Source of the DNA: Lachnospiraceae bacterium
GTDB lineage: Bacteria; Bacillota; Clostridia; Lachnospirales; Lachnospiraceae
Assembly (NCBI GenBank): GCA_030825115.1
Contig: JAPJQL010000004.1
Location: 118,733-182,732 of the forward strand
Reading direction: 5' to 3'
Length of the DNA stretch: 64,000 nt
The position numbers and the translations under genes are program-made. The first letter of the stretch is position 1; each line of letters starts with the position of its first letter. A model generated the notes under the pieces. That model ran no database searches, had not been told where the DNA came from, and saw only the letters and a list, made by a program, of their open reading frames with translations. This document shows, in pieces, positions 34,263 through 42,862 of this stretch.

Positions 34263-35153
34263 TCAAAGGCATTTTCTGATATGCCCCTGAGACCCCTTAA
34301 GTCTTTCTTCTGCCTCCGAAGCGGAGCAGTCAAGCAGCTCCATTACAATTGCCGTTTTAACACTTCCCCCTGCCGCTTCCAACTGCTGTCCGGCCCGCTC
34401 CTGAGAGCATCCGGTCGCCTCTGTAACGATCGTATTGGCCCGCGCCCGCAGCTTTTCATTGGTCTGCACCACATCCACCATCAGGTTCTCATACACTTTT
34501 CCGATTCCAATCATAGCTCCGGTGGATATCATATTCAGCACCATCTTCTGCGCCGTCCCCGCTTTCAGACGCGTAGAGCCGGTCAGAATCTCCGGTCCGA
34601 CCACCGGTTCCACTGCCAGGTCGGCCGCTTTCCCCACCAAACTGCCTTTATTGCAGGCAACCGCAATCGTCCGACAGCCAAGGGAACGGGCGTATTCCAG
34701 CCCTCCTATGACATAGGGAGTCCGGCCAGATGCAGCGATTCCCACGACGATATCCACGGACGACAGCCCAATCTCCTTCAGTTCTTCCACTCCCAAAAGC
34801 TCCGAGTCCTCAGCACCTTCTACTGCTTTGACGAAAGCGCCTTCCCCTCCGGCAATCAGCCCTACAACCATATCCGGGCTGACGCCAAAAGTGGGAGGGC
34901 ACTCCACACTGTCCAGCACCCCCAGCCGTCCAGAGGTTCCTGCCCCCATATAGATGAGACGCCCGCCTGCTTCAAATGCCTCCTTCACCCAGACGATCGC
35001 TTTTGCCACCTCAGGAATCACTTCCCGGACTCCGGCAATGACCGCCTCATCTTCCCGGTTCATCAGTGCAGCAATCTCCAGCGGACTCATGATATCCAGC
35101 TCTTTCGAGGCTTCATTACGCGTTTCCGTCGTCAGCCTGCTTAGTTCCAACAT
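34263..35153 (-). CDS. murQ: N-acetylmuramic acid 6-phosphate etherase
   Basis: A 296-residue SIS-fold lyase that removes D-lactate from MurNAc 6-phosphate to give GlcNAc 6-phosphate. The LTTETRNEASKELD start (residues 6-19) is the family signature; GAGTSGRLGVLDSVECPPTFG near 60-80 contains the sugar-binding loop and catalytic glutamate. A second SIS-like motif, AASGRTPYV, is near 135. The C-terminal helical part with TGCSQERAGQQLEAAGG is typical. The ATG is set by the GGGGG site 11 bases upstream and by family length; the frame extends 18 codons further without support. Sits between murR and murP. Confidence 0.96.
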   Translation of the reverse strand: MLELSRLTTETRNEASKELDIMSPLEIAALMNREDEAVIAGVREVIPEVAKAIVWVKEAFEAGGRLIYMGAGTSGRLGVLDSVECPPTFGVSPDMVVGLIAGGEGAFVKAVEGAEDSELLGVEELKEIGLSSVDIVVGIAASGRTPYVIGGLEYARSLGCRTIAVACNKGSLVGKAADLAVEPVVGPEILTGSTRLKAGTAQKMVLNMISTGAMIGIGKVYENLMVDVVQTNEKLRARANTIVTEATGCSQERAGQQLEAAGGSVKTAIVMELLDCSASEAEERLKGSQGHIRKCL

Positions 35154-35169
35154 GGCAAATCTTCCCCCT

Positions 35170-36021
35170 TTACTTTTTTTGATTTGGCTTATTAATGTGA
35201 GTCGCACAGAGCCGTCTCATGGACTGCTCATAATCGGCGTTGGCAAATGCGGTATACAAGATATCAATCATATTCAGCTGACTGATCCGGCTGCTCATAG
35301 CGCCGTTCCGAAACAAAGATTCATAGGCTGCCACATACAGGTTGTGATCCGCCAGCTCCGAGAGCTCTGACGCCGCAAAACGGGTGATCAGAATCATCTT
35401 CGCCCCGTTCTCCTTTAAGTTCCTGGCACATTCAATCATCTCCACCGTCTGCCCGGAATAACTGATGAACAATCCCACATCCCCGGCCACGGTATTGCGC
35501 GCCTGCAATAGCTGGGAATGCCAGTCATCATTGAGCACGCAGGACTTTCCCAACCTGAGGAATTTCAGGTAAGCATCTCTGGCCACACACAAAGATGAAC
35601 CGATTCCAAACAGATAGATGGTTCTTGCATGGCACAGCAGATCTACGCACTGCTGCAGTACGGGAATATCCACAAGATTCTTTGTCTCTTCCAGAGAGAC
35701 GATATTTTTATATGTAATCTTGTCCACCAGCTCCTCCAGGGAATCTTCCCTGGATATCTCGTCACGCCTCTCCTGTTCCGAACGCTTTCGTACCGCCAGT
35801 TCATACTGGAGGGAACGGCGCAGTTCCTTATAACCGTCAAACCCAAGACGCCGGCACATCCGTACAATCGTCGCCGAAGAAGAAAAGGAGCGTTCTGCCA
35901 GCTCATGGACCGTCAGTTCCATCGCTTCCTCCGGGCTTTGCAAAAGATACCGGACTACCTCGCTCTCCGCCGGCGTCATCTGCATCTGATATTCTTTTAA
36001 CCTTACCAATACGCTCTTCAC
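35170..36021 (-). CDS. murR: RpiR/MurR family transcriptional regulator
   Basis: A 283-residue regulator: N-terminal RpiR helix-turn-helix (about residues 1-75, with LAERSFSSSATIVRMCRRLGFDGYKELR) and a C-terminal SIS sugar-phosphate-binding domain (about 125-250, with FGIGSSLCVARDAYLKF and SYSGQT). MurR proteins repress MurNAc genes and are released by MurNAc 6-phosphate. Start is a GTG seven bases after AGGAGG; the frame runs 23 codons further upstream without a ribosome site. First gene of murR-murQ-murP-PHP. A palindrome at the transcription start is a likely self-operator. Confidence 0.87.
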   Translation of the reverse strand: MKSVLVRLKEYQMQMTPAESEVVRYLLQSPEEAMELTVHELAERSFSSSATIVRMCRRLGFDGYKELRRSLQYELAVRKRSEQERRDEISREDSLEELVDKITYKNIVSLEETKNLVDIPVLQQCVDLLCHARTIYLFGIGSSLCVARDAYLKFLRLGKSCVLNDDWHSQLLQARNTVAGDVGLFISYSGQTVEMIECARNLKENGAKMILITRFAASELSELADHNLYVAAYESLFRNGAMSSRISQLNMIDILYTAFANADYEQSMRRLCATHINKPNQKK

Positions 36022-36081
36022 ATTATGTCCTCCTGCCCTTATCATAGTTTTATTAAAACAAAAATTCAATACTTTTACATT

Positions 36082-36106
36082 ATGATGCAATATTGTTTCG
36101 TATCAT
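36082..36106. promoter_or_regulatory. Candidate MurR operator
   Basis: A 25-base imperfect palindrome with ATGAT...ATCAT ends; eight of twelve position pairs match. It covers the predicted transcription start of the mur operon. Confidence 0.4.
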
Positions 36107-36111
36107 GATTT

Positions 36112-36141
36112 ATTATAAACGAAATCCCTCCAAAATGTGAA
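36112..36141 (-). promoter_or_regulatory. Promoter for the mur operon
   Basis: Minus strand TTCACA (36136-36141), 18-base spacer, TATAAT (36112-36117). Confidence 0.65.
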
Positions 36142-36181
36142 ATTATTTTATGCATTTTTTACAATTTTAAGGTATTATTGC

Positions 36182-36222
36182 AAAAAAAGACTTCGAGTCC
36201 TGATGACCCGAAGCCTTTTTAA
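36182..36222. terminator. Terminator after the YebC-family gene
   Basis: CTTCG and CGAAG arms with an inner GT/AC pair, flanked by seven A residues on one side and five T residues on the other; bidirectional form. Confidence 0.75.
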
Positions 36223-36248
36223 AAGAAAAAATTAATCTTATATCATGA

Positions 36249-36977
36249 TCACTCATCCCAGTTGTGATAAACTGCCTGCACATCATCATCTGCATCCAGC
36301 AGATCCAGGAGCTTATTCATCTTCTTGATATCTTCCTCATCGGACAGTTCCACCCAGGTCTGCGGAATCATCGTTACTTCCGCTTCCATCATCGGAATCC
36401 CGGCCGTCTCGAGAGCCTCGCGCACCTGGCTGAAATCATCCGGGTCCGTGATCACTTCAAAGCTGTCCTCTTCCTCTGCAAAATCCTCTGCACCTGCGTC
36501 CAGAGCCATCATCATCAGTTCGTCTGCATCCATCTCACAGTCTTCCTTGCCAATGATGATCTGTCCTTTTTTGTCAAACATAAAGGAAACGCTTCCCTGC
36601 GCTCCGATATTGCCGTTTCCTTTGGTAAATGCGCTTCTCACATTTGCCGCAGTACGGTTCTTGTTGTCCGTAAGAGTATCCACGATGATCGCCACACCGT
36701 TTGGGCCATAGCCTTCGTAGGTGAGCACCTCGTAGTTTACGGCGTTGGCATCGCCAGCCGCTTTTTTAATCCCGCGTTCAATGGTATCGTTCGGCATGTT
36801 GTTTGCCTTTGCCTTCGCGATCACATCGCGCAGCCTGCTGTTGTTCGCCGGGTCAGCGCCGCCTTCTTTTACCGCCACTGCGATCTCACGTCCGATCACG
36901 GTGAAGATCTTGCCCTTTGCAGCATCATTTCTCTCTTTTTTGTGTTTGATATTCGCAAACTTTGAATGTCCTGACAT
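36249..36977 (-). CDS. YebC/PmpR (TACO1-type) regulatory protein
   Basis: A 242-residue protein of the YebC family. The MSGHSKFANIKHKKERNDAAKGKIF start is nearly invariant in the family; NNMPNDTIERGIKKA near 70 and the YEGYGPNGVA segment near 88-97 are also signatures. Reported roles are as DNA-binding regulators and, more recently, as ribosome-linked factors that help translate certain proline-rich sequences; either may apply. Length is typical. Single-gene unit with its own promoter and terminator. Confidence 0.93.
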   Translation of the reverse strand: MSGHSKFANIKHKKERNDAAKGKIFTVIGREIAVAVKEGGADPANNSRLRDVIAKAKANNMPNDTIERGIKKAAGDANAVNYEVLTYEGYGPNGVAIIVDTLTDNKNRTAANVRSAFTKGNGNIGAQGSVSFMFDKKGQIIIGKEDCEMDADELMMMALDAGAEDFAEEEDSFEVITDPDDFSQVREALETAGIPMMEAEVTMIPQTWVELSDEEDIKKMNKLLDLLDADDDVQAVYHNWDE

Positions 36978-37031
36978 AAATCCTGCTCCTTATCTCTTCT
37001 CTTTTCGTCCTATAGAAAAAACATCCTGTCT

Positions 37032-37060
37032 ATTTTAACATCATTTTCTTATAATGGCAA
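37032..37060 (-). promoter_or_regulatory. Promoter for the YebC-family gene
   Basis: Minus strand TTGCCA (37055-37060), 17-base spacer, TAAAAT (37032-37037). Confidence 0.7.
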
Positions 37061-37063
37061 GTC

Positions 37064-38449
37064 TTAACCGTCCAGTTCTGCCGCCAAATTCCTCAGCCAC
37101 TTCTTCTGGCGATAACGGATATATCCGATGACCGCCTTATAGACTTCCTCGATCATCACCATGGAATATACGATATAGATCGGCACCTTCAGCCACAGCC
37201 CGCCGATAAATGCCATCGGTATCCCAATCAGCCATACGCCGCTGGTGTCGATAAACAGGCAAACCCTGGTATCCCCTCCGCTTCGCAGCACGCCGACCAC
37301 GTTGACATAGTTGAACATCCGAAACGGGGCAAACAACACAAATGCAATCAGGCACCGGCTGACGTCCTCCGCCACCTGCGGCGTGATGCGGTACATGCCG
37401 ATGATGTTCCAGCGGGTCGCAAAACAGAACGCTCCCGCAAACAACGTCACAATAAACTGGAGGATCAGGAAATTCTTCGCATACTGCTCCGCCCGTTTCA
37501 GCTTCCCTGCCCCCATCTCATGTCCCAGTATGACCGCCGTTGCCGCGCTGAGTCCCTGGAACAGAACGATCACAATATCCTGGATCGTTGTCGCGATGGT
37601 GATCGCAGCCACGGCATTATCCCCCATCCGTCCATAGGCGAGTGAATAGATTGTCGTGCCCAGCCCCCAGATAAACTCATTGGCGATCACCGGGCTTGCC
37701 GTCTGGAAAAACTGCCTTACAAAGGCTTTGCTGTAGCCAAACATCTCCCGGATATGGCAGGCGATCGGAGATTTTGTGATATATACCACGCACAGGATCG
37801 CCGTACACTCCACCGCACGGGCAAGCAGCGTCGCAATCGCCGCTCCGGTAGCTCCAAGCGCAGGAGCGCCGAAATTACCAAAGATCAGGATATAGTTGAA
37901 TGTGATATTGATAAAAATCGTCGTACAGCTTATGATGACGGGCGCCTTGACCTGCCCTACCGCCCGCATCATCGCGACATATGTATTGGTGACTGCAGTG
38001 AACGGATAGGACAGCGCCGCCACCGACAGATAAGCCGCTCCTACCGCAATCGCTCCTTCGCTGGTCGTAAAGATCCGCATCACAAAGTCAGGGCGCAGTT
38101 CACTGGGGATTACAAAGAGCATGGCTCCCAGCAGGGATATCATCAACGAGATTCCCAGCACCTTCCTGATATTTTTCACATCTTTGTTGCCCCAATACTG
38201 GGCTGCGAGCACGCCGGAACCGCTGACCACGCCAAAAACCAGCAGGGAAAACACAAAAAACACTTTATTGGCAAGCCCGACTGCGGCAATCGGAGTCTCC
38301 CCCAGAGTCCCGATCATCATGGTATCCACCAGATTGACAATCGTGTTCAGCATTCCCTGCATCGCAACGGGAAGGGCTATCTTTATGGCTTTTCCGAGAA
38401 AAGCCTTATCCTGCATCATCTGTTTTGTATCTGATAATAATTGTCTCAT
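37064..38449 (-). CDS. MATE family efflux transporter
   Basis: A 461-residue membrane protein with twelve predicted segments in two related halves. The N-terminal half has the MATE pattern IALPVAMQGMLNTIVNLVDTMMIGTLGETPIAAVGLAN split across residues 24-66, and the second half repeats the fold after about residue 240. Members export drugs, metabolites or lipid-linked compounds using sodium or proton gradients; substrate unknown. AGGAGG lies three bases before the ATG. It starts just 23 bases past the terminator of the CBS-domain gene, with no clear promoter, so it may depend on read-through. Confidence 0.9.
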   Translation of the reverse strand: MRQLLSDTKQMMQDKAFLGKAIKIALPVAMQGMLNTIVNLVDTMMIGTLGETPIAAVGLANKVFFVFSLLVFGVVSGSGVLAAQYWGNKDVKNIRKVLGISLMISLLGAMLFVIPSELRPDFVMRIFTTSEGAIAVGAAYLSVAALSYPFTAVTNTYVAMMRAVGQVKAPVIISCTTIFINITFNYILIFGNFGAPALGATGAAIATLLARAVECTAILCVVYITKSPIACHIREMFGYSKAFVRQFFQTASPVIANEFIWGLGTTIYSLAYGRMGDNAVAAITIATTIQDIVIVLFQGLSAATAVILGHEMGAGKLKRAEQYAKNFLILQFIVTLFAGAFCFATRWNIIGMYRITPQVAEDVSRCLIAFVLFAPFRMFNYVNVVGVLRSGGDTRVCLFIDTSGVWLIGIPMAFIGGLWLKVPIYIVYSMVMIEEVYKAVIGYIRYRQKKWLRNLAAELDG

Positions 38450-38471
38450 ACTCCTCCTGTACTCAAAAAGA

Positions 38472-38500
38472 AACGCCTTTTGAAAAGGCGTTCTTTTGCT
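38472..38500 (-). terminator. Terminator after the CBS-domain gene
   Basis: AACGCCTTTT pairs with AAAAGGCGTT across a minimal loop; on the minus strand TTTCTTTTTG follows. Confidence 0.75.
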
Positions 38501-38506
38501 GCCAAA

Positions 38507-39451
38507 CTATGCCTCGGAACTGACCGCCGCTTCTGAAAGCTCCCGGTTCTCCCTCGGCTCTTCTTCCGGGATTGGCTTTACCCGGACAGAATGAATCATC
38601 TTATTCTCAACCTTCACCACTTCAAACAACTGCCCAAGGTAGCGCACCTCCGGCTGTTCCCCTTCCTGCGGAATCCGGTCCAGCCTGGAGATCAGCAGTC
38701 CGTTGATGGTATCATAGGTATCCATATCTTCCTCCGGGAACGTGACGCCGAGCGCTTCCTGGGCGTCGTCCAAAGGCGTCATCCCGCTCATCAAAAGGCC
38801 GTCTCCCGACTGTACGATAAACTCTTCATCCACATCGTATTCATCGAGGATATTCCCGACGATCTCCTCCAGGATATCTTCCATCGTGACCAGTCCGGCC
38901 GTCTGCCCATACTCGTCGATGACAATCTCCATATGGATCTTCCCGGACTGCATCTCTTTGAACAGCGAGCTGATATTGCGCGTCTCAGGAATAAAATGGG
39001 CTTCCCGCAAAAGTCCCGGGACCTTCCCGATCTCGACCCCGCTCTCCTGCTCATTCTCTGCATGTACCAGGACATCCCGCATATGTAGTGTTCCGATAAT
39101 GTCATCCATGTCCTTACCATATACGGGGTACCGGGAATTGTTTCCCTCTTTCAGAACGAATCTCGCCGCCTCATGAAGAGGCATGGAACCATCCAAAGCC
39201 GTGATATTCTTCCGATGGGTCATGATATCCCCGGCCACCTTATCGTCCAGTTCAAAGATGTTCGTGATCATCTTTGCCTCTCCGGCCTTTAAGACTCCCT
39301 GCTCATGGCCTTCATTGACCATCGTCATAATATCCTCTTCTGTTACATTCTCTTCCTTTGACTTATAGTATCTCCATATCACATAAGCTGCGGCACACAG
39401 GATGACCGCCGCCACAATGATGATGCCAAGATACGAATAACCATCGTCCAT
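38507..39451 (-). CDS. CBS-domain transporter-associated protein (HlyC/CorC type)
   Basis: A 314-residue protein with one hydrophobic segment at residues 7-27, then the CorC-type CBS pair (about 85-205, with GDIMTHRKNITALD and EIVIDEYGQTAGLVTMEDILEEIVGNI) and a C-terminal CorC_HlyC domain. It lacks the four-helix DUF21/CNNM domain usual in full hemolysin-family proteins, so it is a short form. Related proteins are linked to magnesium or cobalt efflux; here function is unproven. The start is the ATG after AAAGGAG; the frame extends 27 codons further without a ribosome site. Last gene of the rex-acpS-nnr-alr-mazF run. Confidence 0.84.
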   Translation of the reverse strand: MDDGYSYLGIIIVAAVILCAAAYVIWRYYKSKEENVTEEDIMTMVNEGHEQGVLKAGEAKMITNIFELDDKVAGDIMTHRKNITALDGSMPLHEAARFVLKEGNNSRYPVYGKDMDDIIGTLHMRDVLVHAENEQESGVEIGKVPGLLREAHFIPETRNISSLFKEMQSGKIHMEIVIDEYGQTAGLVTMEDILEEIVGNILDEYDVDEEFIVQSGDGLLMSGMTPLDDAQEALGVTFPEEDMDTYDTINGLLISRLDRIPQEGEQPEVRYLGQLFEVVKVENKMIHSVRVKPIPEEEPRENRELSEAAVSSEA

Positions 39452-39539
39452 GTGGTGTCTGAACTCCTTTATCTTTGAATGTTTATCTTTTGTCCTTCTT
39501 CGAATTGTATCAAACTTCAGGTCTTTCGTCAATGGCGAA

Positions 39540-39887
39540 CTATGTAGTCAGCTCCAGGCTTACCATCAGGGCATAGTCCACTTTCTGCTGCAGGCTCTCG
39601 TCTATATGACAGATCTTCTCCTTCAGCCGTTGTTTATCTATGGTCCGCAATTGTTCTAAGAGGATGACCGAATCCTTGATCATATCACATTTCCTGGTAT
39701 CCAGTTCCACGTGGGTAGGCAGCTTCGCCTTATTCATCTTCGAGGTAATCGCCGCACAGATGACTGTGGGACTATGCTTATTGCCGACATCGTTCTGTAT
39801 GATAAGCACCGGACGGACACCGCCCTGCTCAGAGCCTATCACCGGACGCAGGTCGGCATAATAGATGTCTCCTCGTCTGATAATCAC
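39540..39887 (-). CDS. mazF: MazF/PemK family mRNA interferase (EndoA type)
   Basis: A 115-residue toxin-fold endoribonuclease, close to the usual 116. It has the EndoA signature IIRRGDIYYADLRPVIGSEQGG split over residues 2-23, the RPVLIIQND strand, and ITSKMNKAKLPTHVEL with the catalytic threonine and neighbouring basic residues. Such enzymes cut single-stranded RNA at short motifs and are held back by a small antitoxin. In Bacillus the order is alr-antitoxin-toxin; here the 217 bases between alr and this gene hold no antitoxin-sized frame but a long inverted repeat. The GTG start nine bases after GGAG gives the family length; a TTG six codons earlier is possible. Confidence 0.92.
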   Translation of the reverse strand: MIIRRGDIYYADLRPVIGSEQGGVRPVLIIQNDVGNKHSPTVICAAITSKMNKAKLPTHVELDTRKCDMIKDSVILLEQLRTIDKQRLKEKICHIDESLQQKVDYALMVSLELTT

Positions 39888-39982
39888 TGTTTCACACTCC
39901 GTCAATTATTTTTACAACGTTAGTATTGCCTGTTTTTGACTTGTGTATACATTATTTTCGTTGTTCTCATCAGACATCCGAT

Positions 39983-40045
39983 GGGGAATTGGTGCAGAAA
40001 GCTGCTTACAAGCAAGCTTGACGCTGCTTTCTGCACCAATTCCCC
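39983..40045. repeat. Long hairpin between alr and mazF
   Basis: Two 23-base arms, 39983-40005 and 40023-40045, are complementary at 22 of 23 positions around a 17-base loop. No T tract follows on either strand, so it is not a standard intrinsic terminator. It lies inside the predicted rex-corC transcript. Confidence 0.9.
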
Positions 40046-40104
40046 CGCCGTCCTGAACTGTTACTTATAATTTATGATTCAGACGGGCTGTTTGCCATTA
40101 CTTC

Positions 40105-41292
40105 TTACCTGTTTCCAAAACCGTGATAGATATCGTCAAAATAATCTTTGCTCCCCACATATGTTCCGGACCGCCTGTAGACGCGGGGCACCCGCTTGCC
40201 GATATCACAGACGATCTCATAATGGAAGCCGCCGCAGGTTTTGGCCAGATCCTCCACAAGGATCTCTTCTCCGCCGTCCGCCCCGATCAGGGTTACAGGA
40301 TCATCCACCCTGACCTCCGGAATCTCCGTCACGTCCACCATAAACTGGTCCATGCAGACCCGACCGAGAATCGGCGCTTTCCTGCCGTGGATCAGCACAT
40401 GGCCTTTTCCGGACAGGTTTCTCGGATAACCGTCCCCATAGCCGACCGGAACTGTCGCCACCCGCATTGGCCCGGAAGCCACAAAGGTCCCTCCATAACT
40501 GACTTCACGCCCTTCTCTAAGCGGTTTTATGTATGTGATCGCACTCTTTAGCGCCATCACCGGCTTTAAGGCAACGCTTTGCTTTTCCACCTCATCCGAC
40601 GGATACATCCCATAGATTGAGATTCCGGCGCGGACCAGATCCATATTCGCATCCGGCAGGTCTATGATCCCGGCGCTGTTGGAGCAGTGTTTCAGCGGTA
40701 TCTGTACCCCGCGCTCCTCCAAAAGCTTTACAAAACGGCGGTAGGCTGCAATCTGCCGCTGCGCCGCTGTTTTGTCTGCTTCGTCCGCCCTGGCAAAATG
40801 CGTAAACAGACCTTCCACCTCGATTCCCGGAAGCGCCGCGATCGCAGCCGCCAGCCTGACTCCCTCTTCATCCGCCTCCAGCCCGATCCGGCTCATCCCG
40901 GTATCCAGTGCAAGATGGATTTTGGCCTTCATCCCCCTGGCCACAGCAAGGTCTGACAAAGGCTTTGCCTGCTCCATCGTAAATACCGCCGGACGGATTT
41001 CATGAGTCAAGAGGTCATCATACCTGCTCTCATGCGTAACCCCCAGAATCAGAATCGGCTTTAAAATGCCGTGGTTTCTCAAAATCAGCGCTTCATCCAC
41101 TGTCGCAACGGCATAGCCCTCCACATACGGCTCGATGGTGACCGCCACCGGGACGGCTCCATGTCCGTATCCGTCTGCCTTGACAACTCCGATCATCCCC
41201 GTCTCCGGCGCTACCCTCCGTCTCATAGATTCCATATTAAACTGGACCGCATCCAGATCGATCTCAGCATAGACTCTCGTGTAATTTTTCAT
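40105..41292 (-). CDS. alr: Alanine racemase
   Basis: A 395-residue PLP enzyme that interconverts L- and D-alanine for peptidoglycan. The PLP lysine is K38 in VVKADGYGHGA; the second-subunit tyrosine lies in the SYGGTFVA/GYGDGYPRNL region near 265-290, and the RVCMDQFMVDVT motif near 312 is present. The first 15 residues, RVYAEIDLDAVQFN, are typical. Length is standard. GGGAG lies six bases before the ATG. Downstream partner mazF follows as in many Firmicutes; upstream is nnr. Confidence 0.96.
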   Translation of the reverse strand: MKNYTRVYAEIDLDAVQFNMESMRRRVAPETGMIGVVKADGYGHGAVPVAVTIEPYVEGYAVATVDEALILRNHGILKPILILGVTHESRYDDLLTHEIRPAVFTMEQAKPLSDLAVARGMKAKIHLALDTGMSRIGLEADEEGVRLAAAIAALPGIEVEGLFTHFARADEADKTAAQRQIAAYRRFVKLLEERGVQIPLKHCSNSAGIIDLPDANMDLVRAGISIYGMYPSDEVEKQSVALKPVMALKSAITYIKPLREGREVSYGGTFVASGPMRVATVPVGYGDGYPRNLSGKGHVLIHGRKAPILGRVCMDQFMVDVTEIPEVRVDDPVTLIGADGGEEILVEDLAKTCGGFHYEIVCDIGKRVPRVYRRSGTYVGSKDYFDDIYHGFGNR

Positions 41293-41320
41293 GTCTGCTC
41301 CCTCGCTGTCTTCTCCTTAT

Positions 41321-42862
41321 TTACAGTTCTGATAATACTTCCGGAATAAAATCTCCGATCTCATGGGCCAGGATGCTCCTCTTTCCCAATGCTTTTGCCG
41401 CCGCGTCGCCCGCAAGCCCATGCAGACAGACTCCAAAGACCGCCGCATCCGTCAATTCCGTCCCCTGCGCCAGCAGGCTGCCGATGATACCGGCCAGGAC
41501 GTCACCGGAGCCTCCCTTTGCCATGCCGCTGTTGCCTCCCGCATTCAGATAGGTGATGCCGTCTCTGTCGGCAGTCACCGTCACCGCATCTTTGAGCACA
41601 CAGGTTATCCCGTGGTTTCCGCTGTATTCCCGCGCAACCGTCAGCGCATCTGCCTTAATCTCCGAAACAGATCTGCCTGTCAGCCGGCTCATCTCCCCAA
41701 TGTGGGGCGTTATGATGATGTTCTCCGTATAATACGCGGTGAGCGCCGGATGGGCCGCCACCGCATTCAGTGCGTCTGCATCCAGGACGATCGGCACATA
41801 AGCATGAGTCAGCACAAGCTCCACCAGCCGCTCCACATAAGGCTCCCCGGAAAGCCCCGGTCCCATGACGATGGAGGTTGCCCAGCCGCACTGTGCCTCG
41901 ATAAACTCTGCAAACCCGCCCTCTTCCTGCATCACGTCTTCCGGGCGGTATGTTTCCACGATCGCTTCCGGCAGCTGGGACTGCAGAATCTGCCGGTTGT
42001 CTTCCACCGTCATGATCTTTACCAGCCCTACTCCCGACCGGTATGCTGAAAGGGCGCCAAGATATGCCGCTCCGCTCATGCCTTTGCTGCCGGCGATCAA
42101 AAGCAGCCTGCCAAACGTGCCTTTATTGGAATCCTCCCGCCGGGCTGGCAGCCGCAAAAGGTCTGAGGGCTCCATGATAAACGCATCCCATCCCGCTTTT
42201 TCCAGACTGATTCCAGAAAAGCCAATATCTGCCACAAGAACCTCTCCCGCGTATTCCTTCCCCGGATACAAAAGCATTCCGGTCTTTGCATAACCGAAGG
42301 TCACGGTCATCTCTGCCGGAAGCGCTGTCCCCATCACACCGCCGTGGTCTGAGTGGATTCCCGACGGAATGTCCACCGCTACCACCCGCTTTGTCTTCTG
42401 ACCGGCGAGCATCTGGATCAGTTCCCGGTATTCTCCCTCCACGTTTCTGCGAAGTCCGATTCCAAAAACGGCATCTACAATGATATCGCAGCTCCCCGGG
42501 ATAAAGTCCCGGTATTCCACCAGCGTCACGCCAAGCCGCTCGGCGATCGCCTGCTGGCTGCGGTGTTCCGGGCTGGCATGCTCTAAATCCCCCGCAAGCA
42601 GGACCGTCACCTCGTATCCTCTGCCATGCAGAATCCTCCCTGCCGCGATCCCGTCCGCTCCGTTGTTGCCTGTACCGCAGGCAATCCATACCCGGGCGGG
42701 GCGTCCGAGAACCCCCCGCTTTTCCTGTCCGGCCATCCGTTCCACCGCCTCTGCGACGGCCAGAGCCGCGCGCTCCATCAGCACCATAGACGGAATCCCG
42801 ATCCGTTCTATCGTATCCGCATCGATCCGTTTCATCTGAGCACCGGTCACACTAACCTTCAT
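41321..42862 (-). CDS. nnr: Bifunctional NAD(P)H-hydrate epimerase and ADP-dependent dehydratase
   Basis: A 513-residue fusion that repairs hydrated NADH and NADPH. The N-terminal YjeF_N epimerase domain covers residues 1-220, with GTGNNGADGIAAGRIL as its nucleotide loop near 60-75 and VAVDIPSGIHSD later. The C-terminal ribokinase-like dehydratase domain (about 235-505) has AGSKGMSGAAYL and the AKGGSGDVLAGIIG motif near 445. The order and length match the bacterial fused form. Its ATG lies 11 bases inside the acpS frame, so translation is coupled. Confidence 0.95.
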   Translation of the reverse strand: MKVSVTGAQMKRIDADTIERIGIPSMVLMERAALAVAEAVERMAGQEKRGVLGRPARVWIACGTGNNGADGIAAGRILHGRGYEVTVLLAGDLEHASPEHRSQQAIAERLGVTLVEYRDFIPGSCDIIVDAVFGIGLRRNVEGEYRELIQMLAGQKTKRVVAVDIPSGIHSDHGGVMGTALPAEMTVTFGYAKTGMLLYPGKEYAGEVLVADIGFSGISLEKAGWDAFIMEPSDLLRLPARREDSNKGTFGRLLLIAGSKGMSGAAYLGALSAYRSGVGLVKIMTVEDNRQILQSQLPEAIVETYRPEDVMQEEGGFAEFIEAQCGWATSIVMGPGLSGEPYVERLVELVLTHAYVPIVLDADALNAVAAHPALTAYYTENIIITPHIGEMSRLTGRSVSEIKADALTVAREYSGNHGITCVLKDAVTVTADRDGITYLNAGGNSGMAKGGSGDVLAGIIGSLLAQGTELTDAAVFGVCLHGLAGDAAAKALGKRSILAHEIGDFIPEVLSEL

